From contig PITI01000519.1 in assembly GCA_004325065.1 (NCBI GenBank), positions 1 through 11,296 on the forward strand: DNA of 11,296 nt, written 5' to 3'. The position numbers and the translations under genes were made by a program. The notes beneath the pieces were generated by a model. That model saw only the letters and a list, made by a program, of their open reading frames with translations, was not told the DNA's origin and ran no database searches. This DNA comes from Hamiltosporidium magnivora (taxonomy: Eukaryota > Microsporidia > Dubosqiidae). Every line of letters starts with the position of its first letter. Position 1 is the stretch's first letter. Shown in pieces: positions 1 to 7,918 of the stretch.

Positions 1-138
1 AATTTTAAACCAAAATATAAAGCCCCCTTTATTTTACAAGGAGGAACCACTTTAGAGGAACCGACCAATAACATAAATGAAGAGTCGGATTTGGAAGAAG
101 TGACAAAAGTGGTCAAAGAGGTAGAAGAAAACATGTAA
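1..138 (+). CDS. 3' end of an unidentified gene (left-truncated)
   Basis: An open frame enters from the left edge and reads 45 codons to a TAA at 136-138. The first part is neutral to basic (FKPKYKAPF). It is followed by a strongly acidic, Glu-rich, probably helical or disordered tail (LEEPTN, EESDLEE, VEEN). Its GC content is higher than that of the DNA to its right, as expected for coding sequence. I do not recognise the family; the visible part is too short and low in complexity. The same frame reopens at 160 and runs to 597. If the stretch 135-164 is an intron, this piece and the next are one gene; if not, the gene ends here. Retroelement polyprotein C-termini can look like this, but no domain supports that. 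Confidence 0.5.
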   Translation, partial: NFKPKYKAPFILQGGTTLEEPTNNINEESDLEEVTKVVKEVEENM

Positions 139-164
139 AAATGGTAAAAAATATTTTAACCCAG
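135..164 (+). other. Candidate 30-nt spliceosomal intron
   Basis: The segment begins GTAAAA and ends TTTTAAC-CCAG, so a branch-point-like TTAAC lies right against the 3' AG, the compact arrangement known from microsporidian introns. Its length is a multiple of three. All three in-frame stops that divide the two open stretches (136-138, 145-147, 157-159) lie inside it. Removal joins frame 1 to frame 1, with an Ile codon formed across the junction (AT|A). Against it: the 5' site is not the usual GTAAGT, microsporidian introns normally sit at the 5' end of genes, and in AT-rich DNA such motifs arise by chance. Confidence 0.3.
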
Positions 165-597
165 AATTTTATTAAATAAAATAAAGTACTTATTTGATAA
201 AAACAATTTTACTCGATTGTTTAGCTATAGCGATAATGAAACTCATAATAGAAAACGAATCAGAAAATTTTTGTTAAACGCCTTTAAAAAATTCAATAAG
301 AACATATACTATATCAATAAATATATTGAATTCAAAACTAATTTTAAAAGAATATTGGACCTAACGCAAGAAATACCCTTTGACCATAACTTCATTTCAA
401 TATTTGGGAAGAAAGATATTTTGAATATATCATGTATTATCTTTTATCCTTACAAAATTACCATATATCTTCCCGAAATAAATTCTGATATAGATTTTAT
501 TACATTCCAAAAAATCGAAGTTGAAGTAGAAAGGCAAGATTTTGACAATTTTCATTCCAGCATATTTTTCTATGTGATGTCAACAACTTCATTTTAA
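160..597 (+). CDS. Unidentified ORF without its own start (second exon or gene relic)
   Basis: A 145-codon open frame ends at TAA 595-597. Its only in-frame ATG is at 577-579, six codons before the stop, and an apparent start at 217 is a TTG, so it cannot be a free-standing eukaryotic gene as it stands. In DNA this AT-rich an open run of this length is unlikely by chance, so it was or is coding. The protein is rich in Lys, Asn, Ile and Phe: a basic helical part (HNRKRIRKFLLNAFKKF), then a probable beta-rich part (KITIYLPEI, KIEVEVERQDF). No family is recognised. An AATAAA at 599-604 lies directly after the stop, as it does in the tyrosinase gene, which suggests a real 3' end. It is either the last exon of the gene entering from the left, or a pseudogene with three stops at its front. 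Confidence 0.5.
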   Translation, partial: PRILLNKIKYLFDKNNFTRLFSYSDNETHNRKRIRKFLLNAFKKFNKNIYYINKYIEFKTNFKRILDLTQEIPFDHNFISIFGKKDILNISCIIFYPYKITIYLPEINSDIDFITFQKIEVEVERQDFDNFHSSIFFYVMSTTSF

Positions 598-2320
598 AAA
601 TAAAATCTTCTATATTCAATGTTAGTTACATCGCCATTTATTTCCATTTCTTTCTTTTATCCTGGCATATTTATTTGAAGTTCTTTGAAGTAAATTTCTT
701 TTTCATGTTTTATTCAGTATTTTTATTTCGATAATCTTACCAAAGTTTAGGTTAAATAAATTTGTTATTTGTCAGTTAAGCTCAGTCTTTCTCTTTGGAC
801 AGTATATGAAACATAGGGATGTGTTGCCTTTGCCTGTTGGTATTTTTCATCACATTTTAGCTGCCATGTCAAGACTTGTCGCTATATATTTTTTGTAAAC
901 CTTTTCGGGGCAATGAAATGCCTTGATAGTCGGTTTTTGCTCTATTCATGAAATTAATGTCAATTATATCAGTATAAAAAACCTTCTAAAACACATCATA
1001 TGCCATTTTGAAAAATATAATCTTAAATTACTGGATAAAGAATAATTTTATACTGACTTTGAATATTACTTAACTTATTTTCCAAAATGTCAAATATTCT
1101 TTAATTTTAGTTTCAACGATTCAGAGCGAGTCATAGAATTAATTAACTCTTCAGCAGGCGTTATATATGTACGTTTAGAGGAAAACAAACATATCTTGAT
1201 TATTATTTTTATTTTATACATCTGCCTTCATTTCCACTATTCGATATGTAAATTTTGCAAATAAGCTAGTTATACTTTGTTTGGCTGAGTTGAGTTCAGA
1301 TTTCTACATAAAAGAGAGTTTACAGCAATTGTACTTCTATTTGATTTTTAGTATTTTCATTTAGGAGCATTCACTCTACTAATCTACCATAAATCATGCT
1401 GAATTAAAGGGGTTCTAGAATTTGGATACTCTTATTTGCACCTGTTTACATTTCTATCTAAAATAAAGCAGTATATATAAGAATCATTTTATCTTTTTGC
1501 ATTATTAAGCCATTTTGTCATTTCACCGGCTTTAACATGCAGTTTTTTTTAGATTCCTTGGATGTAATTTTCTATTTATCGTATGAATTCGCCAAATATT
1601 TAATTAAACTTTTTTCAGCGTTTCTTCTTAATCTCTATTAAACCTATATATTTTTATTCATCCTTTCTACTATTTTATCTTTGTATCTCGACTCTTACGA
1701 TTCTTCTGGTAGATATTTCCTTATTTTTTCATATAATCCAAGTGTTCTAAAACATATAAATTTGCAACTCTACAATTCAAAGATTCATAAAATAAACTGA
1801 TAAATAGATATATTTTTGTTTTCTCGCCAAAACTTACTTTCGTTCAAACAAACACTGCGCATAACGCATTAACTTTTCAAAGGATCTCCAATTCAAATAG
1901 AATTAATCTCACCGGCATTAAATCCCTATATTGAATTTTTATAAATTACATAACATTATTCTGTTACATTTTATTTAGCGTTTATGGTTCTTCTCTATAA
2001 TAAAATTCTATTTTAGCTATTTAAATAACTACATATCTGTATTTTTTCAGTATTCTTTCCAAAGATATCTAAACACTAATTTTTCCATAAAATTTCTTTT
2101 TTTGACAAAACTGTCGGTTGTCGCTTGATTCCAAATTATATTCTAAGTTTAGTTAACAATCATTTTTCGAACTAAGTTATTGCCATGCCTAACAGGGATT
2201 AGTTGTTTAAAAGGAGCTTGAAATGTGGTATGATCAGAAATAAATGGAAATTTGCAATATTTTTTTGCTACATTACAGCTTCTGTGTTTATGATTTAATT
2301 TTTAATTAATGAATTTATTC
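598..2320. other. Long AT-rich gap without a defensible gene
   Basis: No intact gene is visible on either strand. The plus strand is T-rich and pyrimidine-rich, unlike the coding strands of the intact genes. Coding-like stretches occur: plus frame 2 at about 689-1264 has only four stops in 192 codons and includes runs such as FNDSERVIELINSSAG (1112-1159); the minus strand at about 765-941 reads 59 codons with one stop (including QAKATHPYVSY). Because both strands look open in the same place, part of this is simply fewer stop triplets where GC is higher. The likely content is decayed genes or transposon remains; no family can be named. Confidence 0.45.
599..604 (+). terminator. AATAAA polyadenylation-type signal
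   Basis: The hexamer begins two bases after the TAA at 595-597. Very short 3' ends are usual in microsporidia. The hexamer is common in such AT-rich DNA, so position is the only support. Confidence 0.3.
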
Positions 2321-2572
2321 AGCACACTTCCACATCCTGGCGGAGCAGCATTGGCCTGGAGTATTCTCTGCTTTTTATACGAGGCGACTAAAAGGGACTG
2401 GTCCCTAAGGTTAGGCTAAGGTATACAACCAGCTATTTAAAAACACCTTTTTTTCTAAACCCAAAAAAGTAAACGAACCAAATGGAAAAATACCTGTGAG
2501 CGTTATTACTGAGGGAAGCCAGGCTCGAACAGGGCTGTAGTGCCTAGGATTAATGAATGAATATATGTGAAT
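2321..2572 (+). mobile_element. Probable short non-LTR/SINE-like element, non-autonomous
   Basis: A patch clearly richer in GC than its surroundings has two conserved-looking blocks around a short AT-rich middle. The left block (about 2331-2410) has a possible stem AGCAG/CTGCT (2344-2348, 2368-2372). It also contains CGAGGCGACTAAAAGGGAC (2380-2398), whose end forms a small hairpin GGGAC/GTCCC (2394-2405). The right block (about 2492-2550) includes GGCTCGAACAGGGCTGTAGTG and runs into a TGAA-type simple tail (2551-2567). From memory, GGCGACTAAAAGG-like motifs followed about 150 bp later by a GC-rich end and a tetranucleotide tail are common in arthropod LINE-derived short repeats. TGAATTT at 2310-2316 and again at 2568-2574 could be a target-site duplication. 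No ORF is present. It is probably a retroelement copy acquired from a host, or less likely a structured RNA. Confidence 0.45.
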
Positions 2573-2830
2573 TTTACCTACAAGCATTGAATGGAAAATA
2601 AATAATATATAATTAGAAAAACATTATGACACGGAACTGCAATTATTTAAATATGATATACCTGGTAATCTAGATTTATTTTTATATTGCCGAGTCAAAA
2701 GCAAAATTTATAATCTAGGCTATATATTAGAAATATTAAAATGAATTTTCTTTATTAAAGTACCATAGATATGAGCTTCTTTTTTCAATTTATAGATTTT
2801 ATGCAAAATTTCTATTGTTATTAAATCCAA

Positions 2831-2906
2831 ATGAGTTCTTTAATACAATGAAATAAAAAAAATGCATGATTTTTTTACTGTTTATTTTAAAAATCTTTAT
2901 GTATGA
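2831..2906 (+). promoter_or_regulatory. Cluster of short upstream ORFs before the tyrosinase start
   Basis: Three ATGs precede the chosen tyrosinase start. ATG 2831 opens seven codons including the stop, ending at 2851. ATG 2848 opens ATG-AAA-TAA, in frame with the gene. ATG 2862 opens fifteen codons to TGA 2906, overlapping the gene start. If transcripts begin upstream of 2831, these would reduce initiation at 2866; if the 5' UTR is very short, as is common in microsporidia, they are not transcribed. The 2854-2856 TAA also closes the gene's frame, so the protein cannot begin further upstream. Confidence 0.35.
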
Positions 2907-3825
2907 TATGTGTAAAAAATACGTTATAAGAAAGGAAATACGTGATATGACAGAAAAAGAATGGATGAAATATAAAGATGCTTTATTAAAAGTATATAAT
3001 GAAGGATTAATAGAGGAAATAACCAAAATACACGTATTTGTAGATGACTATGCGCATAATAACGATAGGTTTTTACCTTGGCACCGAATGTTTTTATTGT
3101 ATTTTGAATCTATTTTGCAATTCATCTCGAATGACGACTCTTTATGTGTTCCATATTGGGACTGGACATTAGATGCAGAAAATCCAAGTGATTCAATAAT
3201 TTTTAGTGAAAAATATTTGGGTTTCAACGAATGTTTAAAACTATATTTTCCAAGTGAGCATTGCCTTAAAAGGAAAGAGGGAATCATTAATCCTTTTTAT
3301 AATAAATCAAAAATCAATAAACTTTTAAAAATAAAAAAAGATTATAATGAATTCAGAGAAGCATTGGAAATTGTACCACATGCTTTGGTTCATGCATTTG
3401 TAGGTGGAGATGATGGTGATATGTCAATGATGTATAGTACGAATGATCCTATATTTTGGCATCATCATTCTTTCATTGATTATATTTGGCACAAAAAACA
3501 AAAAAACGATAAAAATTATAATTATAATGGAAAAGATAATAAAGGGAATAAGGTAAGTAAAGAAGATATTTTATTCCCTTTCAACAAAAGAGTGAAAGAT
3601 ATATTAAAGTTGGAAGATTGTTGTGTAAAATATAAAGAATACAATCATGTAAAAATACAAACATATGATGATCTGAATATTTATAGACTGCCAGAAAGTT
3701 ATATTAAACGACATAAATATTCTCTTAACAAGGTCAGAAAAATAGAAAATAGCCTTCAAGAAATAAAGAGACAAAGCAGATTAAAAAAAATATTTATTTT
3801 TTTAAAAAAGCTGTTTATTGATTAA
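2866..3825 (+). CDS. Tyrosinase-family type-3 copper oxidase
   Basis: This 319-residue protein carries a complete tyrosinase copper-binding domain. Such enzymes use two coppers to oxidise phenols or catechols to quinones, the entry to melanin. CuA ligands are His56, His64 and His73, the last within FLPWHR (69-74), followed by VPYWDWT (95-101). CuB ligands are His172 and His176 (HALVH), with the third in a His199-201 run after DPIFW. The opening IRKEIRDMTEKEW (21-33) matches the usual domain start. There is no Cys two residues before His64, so the thioether bridge of fungal and molluscan enzymes is absent. The residue after His172 is Ala, where monophenolase-competent tyrosinases usually have Asn. 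Residues 2-11 (IFLLFILKIF) could be a short signal sequence or anchor, which would suit secretion. The tail after about 275 is very basic. Start 2866 is the first ATG after an in-frame stop; Met12 or Met15 are alternatives. The gene is intronless and stands alone. The family is clear; substrate and location are inferred. Confidence 0.92.
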   Translation: MIFLLFILKIFMYDMCKKYVIRKEIRDMTEKEWMKYKDALLKVYNEGLIEEITKIHVFVDDYAHNNDRFLPWHRMFLLYFESILQFISNDDSLCVPYWDWTLDAENPSDSIIFSEKYLGFNECLKLYFPSEHCLKRKEGIINPFYNKSKINKLLKIKKDYNEFREALEIVPHALVHAFVGGDDGDMSMMYSTNDPIFWHHHSFIDYIWHKKQKNDKNYNYNGKDNKGNKVSKEDILFPFNKRVKDILKLEDCCVKYKEYNHVKIQTYDDLNIYRLPESYIKRHKYSLNKVRKIENSLQEIKRQSRLKKIFIFLKKLFID

Positions 3826-3838
3826 TAAAACAAATAAA
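3824..3838 (+). terminator. AATAAA pair at the tyrosinase 3' end
   Basis: AATAAA at 3824-3829 overlaps the stop codon TAA (3823-3825) by two bases. A second copy lies at 3833-3838. The close packing fits the short 3' UTRs of compact eukaryotic parasites. Confidence 0.4.
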
Positions 3839-4320
3839 TATTTATACCTTTCTCTATTAGTATTGTATTTTATTGTTAGTATTACACATATATACTTTCG
3901 AAGTTCCACGTCTTTGAATAAAAATTTTATGGATTTGAGACTTTTCTAATCGAAATCATAGAATCCCGAGAAATATTTTTTAAAAACATTCTATTTGATC
4001 TAATAATCCTTTCTTTTTTCGTGATACTTTACAAAAATAAATAAAAAATAGCTTGAGAAGATTTAATGAAAATTTAAACATATTTTTCCATAAAACCATA
4101 AAATATTGCGTAGAACTTTATTTAGGATATTATTTTCGGCTTATATTATAAGGTTTTCTTTTATAAAATAATTGCTAAAAAAAAATTACATTCGGATTTT
4201 CTTTCCTATTTTCTAAATAGTTTTTAATAATTGAATATTCCATAATTAGATATTCATATTCTAACTCGTTTAAAATCCAAATCGTAATTATGATTGTTTT
4301 TAAGATGGAATTTTACACTG

Positions 4321-4872
4321 AAAGAAATAATTAGCATATTTATGATTGGCTATATGAATAAAAAAGCTAAAAATTATTACTATATTTTAGAAAACGGCTA
4401 TTCGTTAAATTGAACCTATAAATTTATTTTGAACATTCTTTAACCATTAGTTGCGAAGAAATACAAATTGCATTTTAAATTAGCTCTAGATTTTAAATAA
4501 TTTGAATCAGATTATACGACTTTTTTTATATACAATATTGTTCAATCTAAAAAAAATTGGATTTCCACAAATACTATTGTCTCAAATGATATATCACAAT
4601 TAACATGTTGTTTTATTCGATGTCTGCATTTCATTAAGAATTTCCAATTATTTTATTTTTATGATTCAAACAAAAATATTTTTTCATCCTATTTTATAGA
4701 CATTTTTATACGAAACAATAATGATGAAAGAAAATATGAACCATGATACAAGGATATTGTTTTCATTGCGCGTTTTTATTCATAAAAATATAAGGTTAAA
4801 AACTTAAACGAATTCAAAGAAATTTATGATTTTCGTTTCAATCTAAAAAAAGCAATTATAAAACAGAAGGTA
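4321..4872 (+). pseudogene. Possible decayed coding frame, family unknown
   Basis: Plus frame 1 stays readable for 184 codons with five stops (4411, 4441, 4498, 4744, 4786) and no needed frameshift. About fifteen stops would be expected from base composition. The longest clean run, 4501-4743, is 81 codons. Pieces such as NNNDERKYEP, LNEFKEIYDF and KAKNYYYILENGYSL look like real protein rather than low-complexity noise. No ATG-initiated complete ORF exists. I recognise no domain. It could be the body of a dead gene, or a chance thinning of stop triplets. Confidence 0.3.
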
Positions 4873-5100
4873 TAAAATACAAATAAGCCAGATTTAGAAA
4901 ATTTTAATTTAATGAAAATGTTAATTTTAATAACTCATTAGTTTACAATATTATATAAACCAGAGAAATAGGCAGCTTTTTGACTATTGAATATTACTTT
5001 ACAACAAATAAGACAAAAAAATAAACTTTTTGCCGTATAATTTAAATGTAAAAAAATCAACTGAAATTATTTTAATTGATTGAAATTTCTGTTAAAAAGA

Positions 5101-5119
5101 AAATTTGCTTTGCAAATTT
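5101..5119. repeat. Perfect 8-bp inverted repeat (hairpin)
   Basis: AAATTTGC and GCAAATTT flank a TTT loop. It lies about 190 bases beyond the stop of the leftward gene at 5306 and between two convergent genes. A 3'-end role is possible; in DNA this AT-rich, perfect 8-bp arms including two G-C pairs are only mildly surprising. Confidence 0.4.
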
Positions 5120-5305
5120 ACTCCCTGTTTTCCTAATTTGCCAATTATATCATTAAAATAATTTTAAATAACTAAGATTTTATTTTATTCAATCGATTGT
5201 TAATTCTCTGTTTCCATAAATCTAAAAAATTGTTTAACAAATATTATGTTTGTGCCTATTTTTTACAACGTATTTACCATTATATTCCATAGAAATAAAG
5301 TTACA

Positions 5306-6163
5306 TTAATTTTTTAAAAAAAATTGTAATCTGATAAGTTCTTCTGTCAAATGAAATTCGTTATTTTCTATTTCGATAATTATTTGATTTTTGTGTATTT
5401 CTTTAAAAGGTAAAGTATATTCAGAAAATTTTTTCTTTACTTCTAAAATATCTTCTTCGAATGCATCATCATTTTTATTTAATTTAATAATCAAAGTCTT
5501 ATCATTCCATTTCTCACATATATTTTCAACAAAAATATTTAACATTTTATTCTTCTTTGTATAAAAATGAAATATAAAATTATATTTTAAATTTAATTTA
5601 GATTCAATTCTGAATAAAAAATTATTTTCGCTAAACAAATAAATCAAATGACTTTCATTTAAAGAAATTCTTATTTTATAATAAATCTTGTTTTTTTCTA
5701 CAACCTTTTTAAGAATATCAAATTCTGTATTTTCAATAATTAGATTTAAATTAGAATATTTAGGAATAAATTGTCTTTCAAATTCACATTCTAAATAAAT
5801 ATATTTACCATCAAAATATTCATATAATTTTCTTATTGGATTATATATTTGATAAATATTATTTCCTTTTATAGTAATTTTATTGTTTATTACTTCTTCA
5901 TTCTCAAATTCTCTAAAATTCAATAAACCTTTTTTTACCAGGAAATTCTCTACAAATACAAAATTAAATATGATTTTTATACTCTCGTACCATTCATATC
6001 TACATATATTTCCATTAAGATGAGAAATGTAATCCAAGGGTTTTATATGATAAGGAATATTTGCTTTATAATATACAGTTTCCTCGTTTGATATTATTTC
6101 TATATAATTACAGTCTTTAGGTATTTCATTGTAAATTATTTCACCATAAAATGCGATTTTCAT
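5306..6163 (-). CDS. Hypothetical protein, 285 residues
   Basis: This is an intact leftward ORF with ATG at 6163-6161 and TAA at 5308-5306. I do not recognise a family. The protein is rich in Asn, Lys, Ile, Glu and aromatic residues. It alternates hydrophobic and polar positions over long stretches (for example KIAFYGEIIYNEI at the start, ENKITIKG-like strands near 95, KIYYKIRISLNE near 160, NQIIIEIENNEF near 262), which suggests a mainly beta structure. There is no convincing signal peptide or transmembrane helix; the most hydrophobic piece (IIFNFVFVENFLV, about 64-76) is short. A charged Lys/Asp/Glu stretch near 228-246 may be a loop or short helix. The C-terminus is helical-looking (LTEELIRLQFFLKN). 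The gene is convergent with the tyrosinase and 1.5 kb away, so no partnership is implied. Length and strong coding bias make a real gene likely; it may be lineage-specific. Confidence 0.75.
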   Translation of the reverse strand: MKIAFYGEIIYNEIPKDCNYIEIISNEETVYYKANIPYHIKPLDYISHLNGNICRYEWYESIKIIFNFVFVENFLVKKGLLNFREFENEEVINNKITIKGNNIYQIYNPIRKLYEYFDGKYIYLECEFERQFIPKYSNLNLIIENTEFDILKKVVEKNKIYYKIRISLNESHLIYLFSENNFLFRIESKLNLKYNFIFHFYTKKNKMLNIFVENICEKWNDKTLIIKLNKNDDAFEEDILEVKKKFSEYTLPFKEIHKNQIIIEIENNEFHLTEELIRLQFFLKN

Positions 6164-6737
6164 TTGTTTATTTAATTTATTTGAGGGAGATAGTTTATTT
6201 ATTAAGTATTTTAAAAATAAAACTCCGGGTTTTCTAATTTTCTATTGCACAGTCTTAAATCTTAAATATAAATCGCAGCATATTGTTAAAAATGAATTGC
6301 AAACGATAATTTGTCTGATAGAATACTTTAAAAAGAAACTTACTTGGATTAATTTTAAAATATGAAATTTACCTAAAATAATAAATAAAACCGAGAAAAC
6401 TTCTAAGTTATTCAAATTGCAAAATCATCTAAAGATTTCGATATATTTATTACAATTTGGCAATGAAATAACAAGGTTTGCTTTGGTTAAATGAAATAAA
6501 TTATATGTGTAATTTGTATTTCTGTATATATGACACCATTTTAGTCTTAACTTACGTCTCCATTATGGTAAATAAAAATATTTTTATTTATAATCAACAA
6601 ATCGTGTTTATCTCCAGTTTTGAACAAGACCAATCTTGCGTACGTATTCATTTCAAACTTCTTTTATTACTTAGTGTCAAGGATGAACAAAAGAAAATTA
6701 GTATTTGTTTCTTAAAACTTTCGTAACTCGAATTATA

Positions 6738-6790
6738 GGGGATCGGCCTATAGATCCGGTGTGGTTTAAATCTCACCACAACAATAGCAA
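6738..6790 (+). other. tRNA-like / SINE-like fragment
   Basis: A GC-richer island holds a hairpin GGATC/GATCC (6740-6744, 6753-6757) with an 8-base loop, resembling an anticodon arm. Next comes GGTG/CACC (6758-6761, 6774-6777) around GGTTTAAATC (6763-6772), which differs from the tRNA B-box core GGTTCAAATC by one base. A CCACAACAATAGCAA tail follows. The 5' half of a tRNA, with an A box, is not seen upstream. It is probably the 3' part of a tRNA-derived SINE or a decayed tRNA. Confidence 0.3.
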
Positions 6791-7618
6791 TTATTTTAAT
6801 ACGAATTATACACACTCATTGCCAAGAAAATAGTTTTTAATGTGTTTATCCTCCCTCAACCTGAAAATAGATTACGATTATAAACATTGAATAATCTCGT
6901 TTCTTTCTATTTTTTTTAAGCATGAAGATGATCTGTTTCTCTGTTATTCTAATCAAATCTTAAATTTGTTTTGAATGTCTTCGGAATCTTGTATTTAGTA
7001 TTATTTCGATATTCAACTATTTCATATAAGTTTTCTCCTTGCAACGTAGAAATTTTATTATAGTTTTTATTCTAGCGTATATTTGATTTCCTTATTGATA
7101 TAAATTTGAGTTGAAATGAAGAAAACAATTGAAAATATGAAAAATCATCTCAACACTAAATTTATAGATAGACTTTGAATTTATACAAACTAAAAATCGA
7201 TAAGCATCTGCGTTTTCAAATTGCAGAGGCAATCTTGTTAAAAAAAATTGTTATTTTTCTAAACCTTATTTTCTACCGTAAAATAGTAATTAAAATGGCA
7301 AATTTTCGATTGAAAAGCTCCTGTTTGCTCTATAAATGGTATACGTTTTATCTTTCATAAAACCACGGTTGATATTTTGTTAAAAACAATCTTTTCAGAA
7401 ACCAAAGTATGAGATTAAATTTTACGTTGTAGCAAAAATATTGCCTGTGTTTTGTGTTCAAATTTTATAAATTATTTTTCTAAAAATGCATTTTCATATT
7501 TAATATATTAATAAAAATTGATATAACGTGAATATCACAATTAAAATTCTGATAGATTCTTTATTTAATGTAGATTCCCATCTTTTACTTAAGTTTAAAA
7601 AACCTATTGATCTCGTAG

Positions 7619-7918
7619 TTTATTTTCGTGTTGAATTTTGAATATATATCTGTAAAAAAAATTAAACCTGCGATGTTAATAGTCTAACTGAAGAAACATC
7701 AGACCTCTAAATATGAAAAGCCGGGACTTTTATGGCTTGGCACAATCTTTATTCAAATTAAAAAACAAGGTTTGTGTTATATCAGCAATTCAATCGATAA
7801 AAAGAAAAACATATATACCAGCCAAAACACTAAAGAATCGTGAAATCAAGATTCCTCTGTAGATCATAATATACTCTACTGGTATAAAGCTAAAAAAATA
7901 AAAGTACGAAGTATTTGA
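7619..7918 (+). pseudogene. Possible decayed coding fragment, family unknown
   Basis: Plus frame 2 reads 99 sense-like codons with only two interior stops (7685-7687 and 7841-7843) before TGA 7916-7918. About eight stops would be expected from composition. The clean middle piece (7688-7840, 51 codons) has balanced composition, with Pro, Gly, Trp, Cys and Gln (KYEKPGLLWLG, KKQGLCYISNSID). The piece after the second stop (SSVDHNILYWYKAKK) continues in frame. There is no start codon at its front and no recognised domain. It is a plausible remnant of a gene or transposon, far from certain. Confidence 0.28.

Larger units (their letters stand above)
3839..5305. other. AT-rich gap between convergent genes
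   Basis: No intact gene is present. Positions 4321-4872 read in plus frame 1 with only five stops in 184 codons (listed separately as a possible relic). Positions 3841-4320 have stops at the background rate. A perfect hairpin lies at 5101-5119. Two overlapping TTTATT motifs at 5179-5189 give AATAAA on the minus strand, about 120 bases beyond the stop of the leftward gene at 5306. Confidence 0.5.

Noticed and set aside
1265..1800. Continuation of the plus-frame-2 relic beyond 1264
   Set aside because: About ten stops in 178 codons is near what base composition predicts, and the opposite strand looks equally protein-like because it is purine-rich.
2740..2853. 38 open codons in the tyrosinase frame just upstream of its start
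   Set aside because: They are separated from the gene by the TAA at 2854-2856, and a run of this length is not rare here. I found no splice sites that would join it.
2799..3287. Minus-strand ORFs over the 5' half of the tyrosinase gene
   Set aside because: They are shadows of the tyrosinase coding strand, which has clear family motifs.
6478..6726. 82-codon plus-strand ORF
   Set aside because: It begins at TTG, has no usable ATG at its front, and matches nothing I know. It is kept only as a possible relic in the gap description.
7175..7360. 61-codon plus-strand ORF
   Set aside because: It begins at TTG, is short, of biased composition, and has no recognisable domain.
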